A stretch of 7,329 nt of DNA from Clostridia bacterium (GTDB lineage: Bacteria; Bacillota; Clostridia; Christensenellales; CAG-314), in assembly GCA_028710055.1 (NCBI GenBank), contig JAQUSX010000028.1, forward strand, positions 1 through 7,329, given 5' to 3'. Of the stretch, positions 1 through 6,364 are shown piece by piece; within the stretch, counting starts at the first letter, position 1, and the number at the start of each line of letters is the position of its first letter. Under the pieces are notes generated by a model. That model was not told where the DNA came from. It saw nothing but the letters and a program-made list of their open reading frames with translations, and did no database searches. The position numbers and the translations under genes were made by a program.

Positions 1-945
1 GCCCCGATATTTAATAATAACAAGTCTTTCGCGCTGTTTTGTCACACACAACCAGACGGAGATACGGTTGGCTCAGCGCTGGCGTTGGCTTTTGCCCTTA
101 GAAAAATAGGCAAATCAGCCGACGTCTTTTGCGATGAAGACATTGGCGAAAAATTGAAAACATTTGTTCCAATAGACGAAATCAAATCCGTTTTGCCGAG
201 CGAAAAATATGACGTATACGTTTCTGTCGACTGTGCCGATCCTGGCCGTCTAGGCAATTTTGAGTCGGACTTTATCCGCGCTAAAGAGACTGTCGTTATT
301 GACCATCATATGGGCAGACCTTTTGCCAAATACAGCTATATAGGCGATTTTTCCAGCACAGCCGAAATTATTTATTCGTTGATTTTATCTTTAAAAATAG
401 ATTTAGATTTTCAAATTTCTAGCTTTCTTTATATAGGGGTAATAACCGATACAGGCAATTTTATGCACTCAAACACAAATTCCAATACTTTTGCCGTAGC
501 GGGAGAATTAGCTAAACACGGCGTAAAAATTCCCCAGCTTTGCCGCGTTTTTTTCCGTGACACAAGCATTGGAAAAGCAAAACTTATGGGTAAAATTCTG
601 TCGAGAATGCGTTGTTATTACGACGACAGATTTTGCCTTATTTACGTACTTGAAAAAGATTTGCAGGAATTCGGGCTTACGCAGGACGCCGCAAAAAATA
701 TAGTCGACAATGCGATTAACGTAAAAACCGCTTTGGTAGGGGTTTCGCTTGTGGAATCGGGCGAAAACACATTTAGAGTCAGCATACGCGGAAAAGATTT
801 TGAAATACGCTCGATTGCCGAACGTTTCGGCGGCGGCGGACACAAATACGCATCGGGCTGCGTTATTTGCGGATTTTTCGAGGACGTGGTGGACAAGCTC
901 GTGCGTTACGTCGGCGAACGATTTGAAGAAGAGAAAATTATATGA
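1..945 (+). CDS. nrnA: DHH/DHHA1 family phosphoesterase, NrnA-like (5' end missing)
   Basis: This is probably a cytoplasmic nanoRNase / 3'-phosphoadenosine-5'-phosphate phosphatase, which degrades 2-5 nt RNA leftovers and recycles pAp. The frame is open from base 1, so the start codon lies upstream of the window. An internal TTG at 85 is not the start, because the first catalytic motif, HTQPDGD (43-63), precedes it. In order one sees motif I (H at 43-45, Asp at 55-57 and 61-63), the VDCADP strand with Asp at 229-231, the family DHH triad in VIDHH (301-309), and the C-terminal DHHA1 signature FGGGGHKYASG (His at 841-843). About 314 residues are visible. B. subtilis NrnA has 313, so only around ten N-terminal residues should be missing. 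The stop overlaps truB (ATGA, 942-945). Location beside truB/ribF suggests membership of the infB-rbfA translation operon. The DHH-DHHA1 assignment is secure; the exact substrate is inferred. Confidence 0.92.
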   Translation, partial: APIFNNNKSFALFCHTQPDGDTVGSALALAFALRKIGKSADVFCDEDIGEKLKTFVPIDEIKSVLPSEKYDVYVSVDCADPGRLGNFESDFIRAKETVVIDHHMGRPFAKYSYIGDFSSTAEIIYSLILSLKIDLDFQISSFLYIGVITDTGNFMHSNTNSNTFAVAGELAKHGVKIPQLCRVFFRDTSIGKAKLMGKILSRMRCYYDDRFCLIYVLEKDLQEFGLTQDAAKNIVDNAINVKTALVGVSLVESGENTFRVSIRGKDFEIRSIAERFGGGGHKYASGCVICGFFEDVVDKLVRYVGERFEEEKII

Positions 946-1790
946 ACGGTTTTATAAACGTTTGCAAGCCCGTTGATATGACCGCATCCGACGTTGTCGT
1001 AATAATCCGCCGACTAACTAATTCAAAAACGGGACATTTTGGCACGCTTGACCCCGGAGCCGCGGGAGTTTTACCCGTCGGCGTTGGAAAAGGCGTAAAG
1101 TTATTTAATTTTTTAATCGACAAATCAAAAACTTATAGAGCCAATTTTACTTTCGGCGTAACTACAGACACGTTGGATTCTTACGGTAAAATTATTGAAA
1201 CAAGCGACAATATTCCTACTGTAAAAGATATTAATCTCATTTTAAGTTCTTTTTTGGGCGAAACAATGCAAATGCCGCCACAATATTCCGCAAAAAGCGT
1301 GAACGGAGTGAGAGCTTATAAGTTAGCTCGAAAGGGCGAAACCGCCGAACTCACACCAAAAAAAGTCACGGTAACAAAATTCGAGTTAATAAGGCAGACG
1401 GACGAAAAGACTTTTTCTTTTGATATAGAGTGCGGCGCGGGTACATATATTCGCGCGCTTGCCCGCGATTTAGCGCAAAAACTGAACACAGTCGCTTATA
1501 TGAGTTCGCTTATCCGCCTTTCATCGGGAGCATTTAATATAGAAAATTCTTATACGCTTGACGAATTAAATAGCGATATCGAGGCAAAATTACTGCCGCT
1601 CGATTATCCGTTGCAAAGCGTAGAAAAAATAGATTTTAATACAAGTTATTACAAACTATTGGCAAACGGAGTAAAATTTTCACACCCGTCATTTAACGGC
1701 TACAAAAGAATATATTGCGACAACGTTTTTTTTGGTTTAGCTAGCTGCAAAGACGAACGTTTAGTTTTGGAGTACAATCTCGGTTTATGA
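942..1790 (+). CDS. truB: tRNA pseudouridine(55) synthase TruB
   Basis: TruB converts U55 of the tRNA T-loop to pseudouridine and also acts as a tRNA folding chaperone in the cytoplasm. The 282-residue length fits the bacterial family. The catalytic motif GHFGTLDP carries the nucleophile Asp37. KTYRA supplies the conserved Tyr65, and MPPQYSAKSVNG (111-122) is the typical mid-protein loop. GAGTYIRALARDL (165-177) holds the conserved Arg171, and the segment from AYMSSLIRLSSGAF (185-198) leads into a short C-terminal RNA-binding region. The usual Thr of GHTGTLDP is Phe33 here, a minor change that leaves the Asp intact. The ATG at 942 is chosen because the protein aligns from its first residues (INVCKPVDMTASDVV) and overlaps the preceding stop by 4 nt. 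A GAAGAAGAG purine run just upstream can serve as ribosome binding site. It overlaps ribF in the same way at its 3' end, so coupled translation is likely. Confidence 0.97.
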   Translation: MNGFINVCKPVDMTASDVVVIIRRLTNSKTGHFGTLDPGAAGVLPVGVGKGVKLFNFLIDKSKTYRANFTFGVTTDTLDSYGKIIETSDNIPTVKDINLILSSFLGETMQMPPQYSAKSVNGVRAYKLARKGETAELTPKKVTVTKFELIRQTDEKTFSFDIECGAGTYIRALARDLAQKLNTVAYMSSLIRLSSGAFNIENSYTLDELNSDIEAKLLPLDYPLQSVEKIDFNTSYYKLLANGVKFSHPSFNGYKRIYCDNVFFGLASCKDERLVLEYNLGL

Positions 1791-2674
1791 AAAATATTAA
1801 TCTATTCTCCGGTTATGACAAACAAATATCGCTCGCCTTGGGATTTTTCGACTGTATGCATATAGGTCACCGAAAGATTTTGGACGACGTCAAACAATCC
1901 GCCTCAGAAATTGGTTGTGAGACGGCTTTATTAACTTTTGAAAATAATTATTTTGAGACTTTAGGTAAACACGAAAAACTTATCTACACGTTTGACGAAA
2001 GGAAAGATTTACTCGAATCGCTTTCGCTGGATACGCTCATTAGCTGCGTGTTTGATAAAAATTTTATGAGCCTTACTTCCGACGAGTTTCTTTTGTTATT
2101 GAATAAATTCGATATTCGGGCTATCGTCTGCGGTTTTGATTACCGATTCGGCAGCGACAAAGCCGATATCTATAAACTCGAAAATTATTGCTTGCAAAAA
2201 AGAATACAATACCGCGTTCAGCCGCCTGTAACTCACGACGGCGTAAAAATAAGCGCGACAGAAATACGAAAGGCATTGAACGCAAACAGAATAGATTTAG
2301 CCAACTTTTATTTAGGCGACAAGTTCTTTATTCAAGGCGAAGTTATCCGCGGAAGGAGCGTTGGTCACACGTATGGTTTTCCCACGGCTAATATTAAGGT
2401 GTCTGACGACAAATTACTCCCGCAAGGCGTCTATGCGGCGGAAACGCACCTTGACGGCGTTAAATACACGGTCTTGGTTAATATCGGCGGCAAACCCACA
2501 TTCGGTATTGACAAACCGACCGTTGAAGCTTATATTATTAGTTACAAAGGCGACTTGTACGGCAAAAAAATAAAAATAAGTTTAGTAAAATATATTAGAC
2601 CTATTCAAAAATTCAGCGACAAAACGGAACTTGCGAAACAAATCCAAAAGGATCTTAGCGAGGCTACATTATGA
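1787..2674 (+). CDS. ribF: Bifunctional riboflavin kinase / FAD synthetase RibF
   Basis: RibF phosphorylates riboflavin to FMN and adenylylates FMN to FAD in the cytoplasm. The N-terminal nucleotidyltransferase half shows GFFDCMHIGH (19-28), equivalent to the usual G-x-FDG-x-H-x-GH ATP-binding motif with Cys23 where Gly is common. It also has VCGFDYRFG (114-122) and ISATEIR (155-161). The C-terminal riboflavin kinase half shows GEVIRGRSVGHTYGFPTANI (184-203), VNIGGKPTFG (231-240) and VEAYI with the expected acidic Glu247, ending in the usual EL-x-x-QI-x-x-DL helix. At 295 residues both domains are complete. The start ATG overlaps the truB stop (ATGA) and the stop overlaps the next gene (ATGA). 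A weak GGAG lies at 1769-1772, so coupling probably matters. The common neighbour rpsO is not the next gene here. No FMN riboswitch is possible immediately upstream because the space is truB coding sequence. Confidence 0.96.
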   Translation: MKNINLFSGYDKQISLALGFFDCMHIGHRKILDDVKQSASEIGCETALLTFENNYFETLGKHEKLIYTFDERKDLLESLSLDTLISCVFDKNFMSLTSDEFLLLLNKFDIRAIVCGFDYRFGSDKADIYKLENYCLQKRIQYRVQPPVTHDGVKISATEIRKALNANRIDLANFYLGDKFFIQGEVIRGRSVGHTYGFPTANIKVSDDKLLPQGVYAAETHLDGVKYTVLVNIGGKPTFGIDKPTVEAYIISYKGDLYGKKIKISLVKYIRPIQKFSDKTELAKQIQKDLSEATL

Positions 2675-3519
2675 CAAAATTCGGACCCAGCGGAAATTCC
2701 AACAGTTTTTATGCGGAAGGATACGCTTCTACCGAACAAACTCCGAAATGGCTAAACGAAAGAGGACTGGACGCGTTTGAATATTCTTTCGGGCGCGGAG
2801 TTAATATCTCTGACACAAAAGCGTTATTGATACGCGAGCAAGCCGATAAATACGGGATTGAGCTTTCCGTTCACGCGCCGTATTATATCAATTTTGCCAA
2901 CACAGACGAAAGTATGATTGAAAAATCATTTATGTACGTCACTATGAGCGCCGACAAGCTAAAACAGTTCGGCGGCAAAAGAGTGGTTTTTCACACGGCG
3001 TCTTTGGGCAAACTGTCAAGAGAAAAAGCGGTCGAGTTAACCAAAAGCCGTTTAAAAATTTTGGCGGACAAAATTTACAAAGCGGGTTACGCGGATTGTT
3101 ATTTTTGCCCCGAAACTATGGGAAAGATAAACCAAATCGGAACGCTTGAAGAAATAGTGGAGTTTTGCAAAATTGATAAAATTTTTATTCCCGCAATAGA
3201 CTTTGGACATCTTAACGCTCGAAGTTTGGGCGGAATAAAAGGTATTGAAGATTACGACAAAATTTTGAGTTATATAATAGCGGAACTCGGCACGGAAAAG
3301 GCGGATAAAATGCACGTTCATTTTTCCAAAATAGAGTACGGTAAAGGCGGCGAAATAAGACATCTCACGCTTGCCGATACAAAATACGGACCCGAGTTCG
3401 AACCGCTGGCAAAACTTATCAAAAAATACGGTCTTAATCCCGTGATTTTGTCGGAATCCGACGGCACACAGGCGGAAGACGCGATTACAATGAAAAAAAT
3501 TTATAACGAGGTAAATTAA
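2671..3519 (+). CDS. Endonuclease IV-like TIM-barrel protein (AP endonuclease 2 family)
   Basis: This is a sugar-phosphate-isomerase-type TIM barrel related to endonuclease IV (Nfo), which uses three metal ions to incise DNA at abasic sites. Most expected metal ligands are in order: His68 (SVHAPYY), His108 (VVFHTAS), Glu148 (CPETMGK), Asp177 and His180 (IDFGHLNAR), His217 (MHVHF), His231 (EIRHL) and Glu262 (LSESDG). The Nfo ligand corresponding to Asp229, in the DRH motif, appears to be Ile229 here (E-I-R-H). The N-terminus MTKFGPSGNSNSFY also differs from classical Nfo and matches a clostridial/archaeal subgroup as I remember it. Length is 282 residues, normal for the superfamily. GAGG at 2660-2663 lies 7 nt before the ATG, which overlaps the ribF stop. 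Membership of the fold is clear. Whether it is a true AP endonuclease or has another phosphodiester or sugar substrate is open, and I withhold the symbol nfo for that reason. Confidence 0.85.
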   Translation: MTKFGPSGNSNSFYAEGYASTEQTPKWLNERGLDAFEYSFGRGVNISDTKALLIREQADKYGIELSVHAPYYINFANTDESMIEKSFMYVTMSADKLKQFGGKRVVFHTASLGKLSREKAVELTKSRLKILADKIYKAGYADCYFCPETMGKINQIGTLEEIVEFCKIDKIFIPAIDFGHLNARSLGGIKGIEDYDKILSYIIAELGTEKADKMHVHFSKIEYGKGGEIRHLTLADTKYGPEFEPLAKLIKKYGLNPVILSESDGTQAEDAITMKKIYNEVN

Positions 3520-3524
3520 AAATA

Positions 3525-4595
3525 ATGGAAAAAATCACTAATCTTTTTAAAAGGCTGACTAACGTTGACGCGGTATTGGTAACTTCTCAAAACAACCGTC
3601 AATATTTTACGGGCTTTCAAGGCTCTTTCGGTTTTTTAGTTTTGACTAAAGATTCCGCTACTTATATCACGGACTCGCGTTATTTTGAAATGGCTACCGA
3701 AGCTATGGCTTCACTCGGAATCGCTGTTGAGCAATGCGACGGCGGACTAAACGCTTATCAACACGTCGAAGATATTTTGAAAGCTATCAAAGCGAAAACG
3801 GTAGGTTTTGAAAACACGGAAATCACAGTTGCCGAGTACGATGCATTGAAAACAAGATTGCCCGATTACGAATTTATTCCCGTCGGCGAAGAAATCTTGA
3901 AAATTCGTCAAATCAAAACCGAGCAGGAATTGGAGTATATTACAAAAGCGCAGTCGATTACCGATAAGGCTTTTACTGAAATACTTAAATTAATAAAAAA
4001 AGATATGACCGAACTCGACGTAGCCGCCGAACTTGAATATCAGCTGAAAAAGAACGGCGCTACAGGTCTTGCGTTCGATACCATAATAGCGTCTGGCACA
4101 AACTCTTCAAAACCTCACGCTCATCCGACAGACAAAAAAATCGCAGTCGGCGATCCCATTACTATGGACTTTGGCGCGAGATATAACGGTTATTGCTCGG
4201 ATATGACGCGCACCGTATTTTTGGGCGAACCGAGCGAGCAAATGCGCAATATCTATAATATCGTCGCAAAAGCTCAACTTGCAGTATTGAATAACGTCAA
4301 AAAAGGTATGACAGGAAGAGAAGTTGACAGTCTTGCCCGCGAAGTTATTACGGCTAACGGATTTAAAGATAATTTCCAACATGGTCTTGGTCACAGCGTA
4401 GGTCTTGACATTCACGAAAGACCCACAATGAATCCCGCTTCGGACGAAATTTTGGTTGAAAATCAACTTATCACCGTAGAACCCGGCATTTACGTACCGG
4501 GACTTGGCGGCGTACGCATTGAAGACCTTATTATTATCAAAAACGACGGCATAATAAATTTGACAAAGTCCAACAAAACCCTTATAATACTGTAG
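3525..4595 (+). CDS. pepP: M24 family Xaa-Pro aminopeptidase (PepP/YqhT-like)
   Basis: This dimetal aminopeptidase removes an N-terminal residue preceding proline (cytoplasmic). The protein has the two-domain layout of the family: a creatinase-like N-domain (about 1-125, including YITDSRYFEMA) and a pita-bread catalytic domain. All five metal ligands are visible: Asp215 (MDFGA), Asp226 (YCSDMTRT), His290 (HGLGHSVGL), Glu319 (VEPGIY) and Glu333 (GVRIEDL). Substrate-site histidines are near PHAHP (197-201) and DIHERP (295-300). The 356-residue length equals that of typical Bacillota homologues, such as YqhT next to efp in B. subtilis. GAGGT at 3508-3512 is the likely ribosome binding site, 12 nt before the ATG, with a 5-nt gap from the preceding stop. 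The last codons double as the efp promoter (4560-4588). Prolidase (PepQ) is the alternative; the efp context favours the aminopeptidase. Confidence 0.93.
   Translation: MEKITNLFKRLTNVDAVLVTSQNNRQYFTGFQGSFGFLVLTKDSATYITDSRYFEMATEAMASLGIAVEQCDGGLNAYQHVEDILKAIKAKTVGFENTEITVAEYDALKTRLPDYEFIPVGEEILKIRQIKTEQELEYITKAQSITDKAFTEILKLIKKDMTELDVAAELEYQLKKNGATGLAFDTIIASGTNSSKPHAHPTDKKIAVGDPITMDFGARYNGYCSDMTRTVFLGEPSEQMRNIYNIVAKAQLAVLNNVKKGMTGREVDSLAREVITANGFKDNFQHGLGHSVGLDIHERPTMNPASDEILVENQLITVEPGIYVPGLGGVRIEDLIIIKNDGIINLTKSNKTLIIL
4560..4588 (+). promoter_or_regulatory. Consensus sigma-A promoter for efp, inside the peptidase gene
   Basis: TTGACA at 4560-4565 and TATAAT at 4583-4588 are separated by exactly 17 bp. 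Both hexamers match the housekeeping sigma consensus perfectly, at the optimal spacing. They lie in the last twelve codons of the upstream peptidase gene (residues LTKSNKTLII). Initiation would be expected around 4594-4596, at the peptidase stop codon, leaving a leader of about 24 nt that contains the AGGAGG for efp. This is direct sequence evidence; activity is inferred. Confidence 0.85.
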
Positions 4596-4604
4596 TCAAG
4601 TTTT

Positions 4605-4610
4605 AGGAGG
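4605..4610 (+). promoter_or_regulatory. Strong Shine-Dalgarno of efp
   Basis: AGGAGG is a full match to the anti-Shine-Dalgarno, 8 nt before the ATG at 4619. It is the best ribosome binding site in the window and fixes the efp start. It fits the need for abundant elongation factor P. Confidence 0.9.
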
Positions 4611-4618
4611 AAATTTTT

Positions 4619-5182
4619 ATGATACTGGCCGGTGATTTTAGAAAAGGCATGACATTCGTTATGGACGGCAATATTTACGTTATAGTGGACTTTCAACACG
4701 TCAAACCCGGCAAAGGCGCGGCTTTTGTCAGAACAAAAATAAGAAATATCGTCACCGGTGCGGTTTTGGAAAAAACTTTCAACCCGTCGGAAAAGTTTGA
4801 AAAAGCTGTTATCGAGAGCAAGGATATGACTTATTCTTACGCAGACGGCGATATTTATTACTTTATGGATCAGGAAACTTTTGACCTTGTGCCTTTAAAT
4901 AAATCTCAGGTCGAAGACGCTTTGATGTTCATAACGGAAAATATGCCCGCGACGATAAAATTTTATAAGGGTGCTGCGTTCTCTGTTGAAGCTCCAAACT
5001 TTGTAGAACTTTTGGTTACGGTATGCGAACCGGGCGCGGTCGGCAATACGGCTACGAACGTCACAAAACCCGCAACCGTTGAGACGGGATACGAGCTTAT
5101 GGTTCCTATGTTCGTTAACGAAGGCGACTATATTCGTATAGACACCCGTAACGGCGAATACATGGAAAGAGTGAAGAAATAA
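4619..5182 (+). CDS. efp: Translation elongation factor P
   Basis: EF-P binds ribosomes stalled at polyproline and promotes peptide bond formation. The 187-residue protein has the three-domain length of the family. It begins [19 protein letters not shown], as in domain I (KOW-like). It carries the modification loop [14 protein letters not shown] with Lys32, the residue that receives a post-translational modification in EF-Ps (5-aminopentanol in B. subtilis, beta-lysine in E. coli). It ends with the conserved domain III block [17 protein letters not shown]. No EpmA/EpmB-like gene is in the window, and the PGKG loop is the Bacillota type, so which modification is made cannot be told. A perfect sigma-A promoter lies upstream and a strong terminator downstream, so efp is probably an independent, highly expressed unit as well as receiving read-through from the peptidase gene. 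The efp-spoIIIA order is also found in B. subtilis, where yqhV lies between them; yqhV is absent here. Confidence 0.98.
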   Translation: MILAGDFRKGMTFVMDGNIYVIVDFQHVKPGKGAAFVRTKIRNIVTGAVLEKTFNPSEKFEKAVIESKDMTYSYADGDIYYFMDQETFDLVPLNKSQVEDALMFITENMPATIKFYKGAAFSVEAPNFVELLVTVCEPGAVGNTATNVTKPATVETGYELMVPMFVNEGDYIRIDTRNGEYMERVKK

Positions 5183-5212
5183 CGATTTATAATAATACTT
5201 AAATTTAAAAAT

Positions 5213-5245
5213 AACGAATTTGTTTAATAAACAAGTTCGTTTTTT
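5213..5245 (+). terminator. Intrinsic terminator of efp
   Basis: AACGAA (5213-5218) pairs with TTCGTT (5236-5241). The pairing continues inward through TTTGTTT/AAACAAG (one T-G wobble) to a 3-nt AAT loop (5226-5228), giving a 13-bp stem. A run of six Ts (5240-5245) follows. It lies 31 nt after the efp stop and should end that transcript. The stem is AT-rich for a terminator, but long and almost uninterrupted. Confidence 0.87.
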
Positions 5246-5264
5246 ATGTTCAACATATTTTTCT

Positions 5265-5339
5265 TTAAATCTATATCAAGATGGCGCGCTTGAATGGGGG
5301 TGCATTAGGTCGCAAATTCAATTCCTATCATCTAGACTA
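5265..5339 (+). pseudogene. Probable decayed tRNA gene (best guess tRNA-Pro, GGG)
   Basis: The stretch has tRNA layout but not tRNA pairing. AGGTC at 5307-5311 fits positions 44-48. TTCAATT at 5317-5323 fits the T-loop (54-60), and CCTAT plus CATCTAG (5324-5335) fit the 3' T-stem and acceptor strands. A5336 would be the discriminator and CTA (5337-5339) a decayed CCA. CGCGCTTGAATGGGG (5284-5298) resembles the D-stem/anticodon part of tRNA-Pro with anticodon GGG at 5296-5298. The length of 75 nt is right. The T-stem (GCAAA versus CCTAT), anticodon 3' strand, D-stem and parts of the acceptor (TTAAATC versus CATCTAG) do not pair. Several differences look like G-to-A or C-to-T transitions. I infer a nonfunctional relic. 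The amino acid identity is tentative, and a chance resemblance cannot be excluded without a covariance-model search. Confidence 0.5.
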
Positions 5340-5418
5340 GTGGGGCTTTTTGGGACATTAAACTTTTCAATTTTTTCTTTTTTAAATTACTTTCAATTTC
5401 AACAATTTTTTTTATAAC
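5340..5418. other. T-rich noncoding tract after the tRNA relic
   Basis: This part of the efp-spoIIIAA gap has no credible coding sequence. It contains T runs at 5347-5351, 5371-5376, 5378-5383 and 5406-5413 in a pyrimidine-rich strand. A short ORF (5220-5417) crosses the terminator, the tRNA relic and this tract and is not convincing. Together with the T9 at 5440-5448 the runs could bend the DNA or be leftovers of old terminators. I see no specific site. Confidence 0.4.
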
Positions 5419-5448
5419 TCGTTTGATTATCATAAACGATTTTTTTTT
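5419..5448 (+). terminator. Terminator-like hairpin with T9 just before spoIIIAA
   Basis: TCGTTT (5419-5424) pairs perfectly with AAACGA (5434-5439), with a 9-nt loop closed by a possible G-T pair, and is followed directly by nine Ts (5440-5448). The shape is that of an intrinsic terminator on the + strand. It ends only 15 nt before the spoIIIAA start codon, so it could block read-through from efp or the peptidase operon into the sporulation genes. The stem is short and AT-rich, so its efficiency is uncertain. Confidence 0.6.
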
Positions 5449-5458
5449 ACCATAAATT
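5430..5458 (+). promoter_or_regulatory. Possible sigma-E-type promoter of the spoIIIA operon
   Basis: CATAAATT at 5451-5458 resembles the sigma-E -10 element (CATACA-T), with one mismatch. TCATAAA at 5430-5436 matches the first five positions of the sigma-E -35 element (KMATATT). The spacer is 14 bp, which is suitable. spoIIIA is known to be sigma-E dependent in B. subtilis. Initiation 6-8 nt after the -10 element would fall at or inside the ATG at 5464, so the transcript would be leaderless. The promoter also shares bases with the hairpin at 5419-5448. Tentative. Confidence 0.35.
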
Positions 5459-5463
5459 ACAGT

Positions 5464-6336
5464 ATGAATTTAAGATTTTTGCCGCAGGAATGGCTGACCG
5501 CTTTGGGCAAAATCGAAGCGGACAAGCTTAATGAAATACGGCTAAGAGCAAATCAGCCTACCGTCGTGTGCGTCGGGGGAAAAAAGTTTTATCTAAATGA
5601 AAGCGGAATTTGCCTAAGTTCGGATAATGCTCTAACAGCCACGAACCAGGTTTTGGAACGCATACTTTTGGCTGCGTGTCAAAAGTCCATTTACGCATAC
5701 AATTTTCAGATAGTGCAAGGATATCTGTCCGTCGAGGGCGGAATAAGGATAGGCGTATGCGGAAACGTAACTTCGGAAAACGGGAAAATCTTGGCTATAA
5801 AAGAAATTTCCGCTTTGAATATTAGAATACCGCACGTAATTAAAGACTGCTCAAAAGCGGTATTAAAACACCTAAAACCGCTTTGTAATCTATTGGTCGT
5901 TTCTCCGCCGGGCTGCGGCAAAACCACGTTTTTGAGAGATCTAATATTTCAGCATATGGAAAAACGCGTTAATATTCTGCTCTGCGACGAGCGAAACGAA
6001 ATATCGGCAAGTGTCGGCGGAGCGTCCACGTTCGGATTGAGCGATTGCGATATTTACGTTTACGGCGAAAAATCGTACGTATTTGAAGCGGGCATAAGAA
6101 GTATGAGCCCTGAGTTAATCATTTGCGACGAAATCTTGCCTTCCGATATGGGGTATATTACCGCTGCCGCCCAAAGCGGCGTAAACGTGTTTGCTTCAAT
6201 GCACGGCAGAGACGTCATAGAAGTCACACAAAAAATCGGCTCAAATACGGTTTTTGACAGATACGTCGTGCTTTCAAATAGAAGCGGCGTCGGCACGCTT
6301 GAAGGGGTTTTTGATAAGGATTTAAAGAAAATTTAG
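5464..6336 (+). CDS. spoIIIAA: Stage III sporulation protein AA (ATPase)
   Basis: SpoIIIAA is a secretion-ATPase-like (VirB11/PilT-type) protein of the mother cell. It is thought to power the SpoIIIA-SpoIIQ channel during engulfment. The start LRFLPQEWLTAL...EIRLRANQP is the typical N-terminal region. EGGIRIGVCG (91-100) is the conserved middle motif. The Walker A loop is SPPGCGKTT (147-155, Lys153), with Ser147 where most homologues have Gly. CDERNEI (174-180) and ELIICDEI (217-224, Walker B Asp222/Glu223) follow, then SMHG (245-248) in place of the usual T-x-HG. After DEI the sequence is LPSDMGY, not the GRxED-like run I would expect. Length is 290 residues, near the roughly 307 of B. subtilis. 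There is no Shine-Dalgarno before the ATG at 5464, yet the family alignment starts there, so leaderless or weak initiation is possible. First gene of the spoIIIA cluster. Confidence 0.95.
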   Translation: MNLRFLPQEWLTALGKIEADKLNEIRLRANQPTVVCVGGKKFYLNESGICLSSDNALTATNQVLERILLAACQKSIYAYNFQIVQGYLSVEGGIRIGVCGNVTSENGKILAIKEISALNIRIPHVIKDCSKAVLKHLKPLCNLLVVSPPGCGKTTFLRDLIFQHMEKRVNILLCDERNEISASVGGASTFGLSDCDIYVYGEKSYVFEAGIRSMSPELIICDEILPSDMGYITAAAQSGVNVFASMHGRDVIEVTQKIGSNTVFDRYVVLSNRSGVGTLEGVFDKDLKKI

Positions 6337-6364
6337 CCATGAGCAATTTGATAACACAAATATT

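Noticed and set aside
85..87. TTG as start of the nrnA-like gene
   Set aside because: The HTQPDGD catalytic motif lies in frame upstream at 43-63 and the frame is open to base 1, so the gene begins before the window.
508..843. Minus-strand ORF of 111 codons over the nrnA-like gene
   Set aside because: It is fully antisense to a conserved gene with all motifs intact and shows no recognisable domain.
1700..1790. FMN riboswitch before ribF
   Set aside because: The space upstream of ribF is truB coding sequence, and the two genes overlap, leaving no room for an RFN element.
2188..2573. Two overlapping + strand ORFs in another frame of ribF
   Set aside because: Arg/Lys/Ser-rich translations typical of an out-of-frame reading. 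RibF itself is complete without frameshift.
4107..4466. Minus-strand ORF of 119 codons over the peptidase gene
   Set aside because: It mirrors the metal-binding domain of the peptidase and has no family signature or upstream ribosome binding site.
5220..5417. 65-codon + strand ORF in the efp-spoIIIAA gap
   Set aside because: It starts inside the efp terminator stem, runs through the tRNA-like relic and T-rich tract, has no ribosome binding site and gives a low-complexity Phe/Leu-rich end. yqhV, expected here by B. subtilis gene order, is not recognisable in it.
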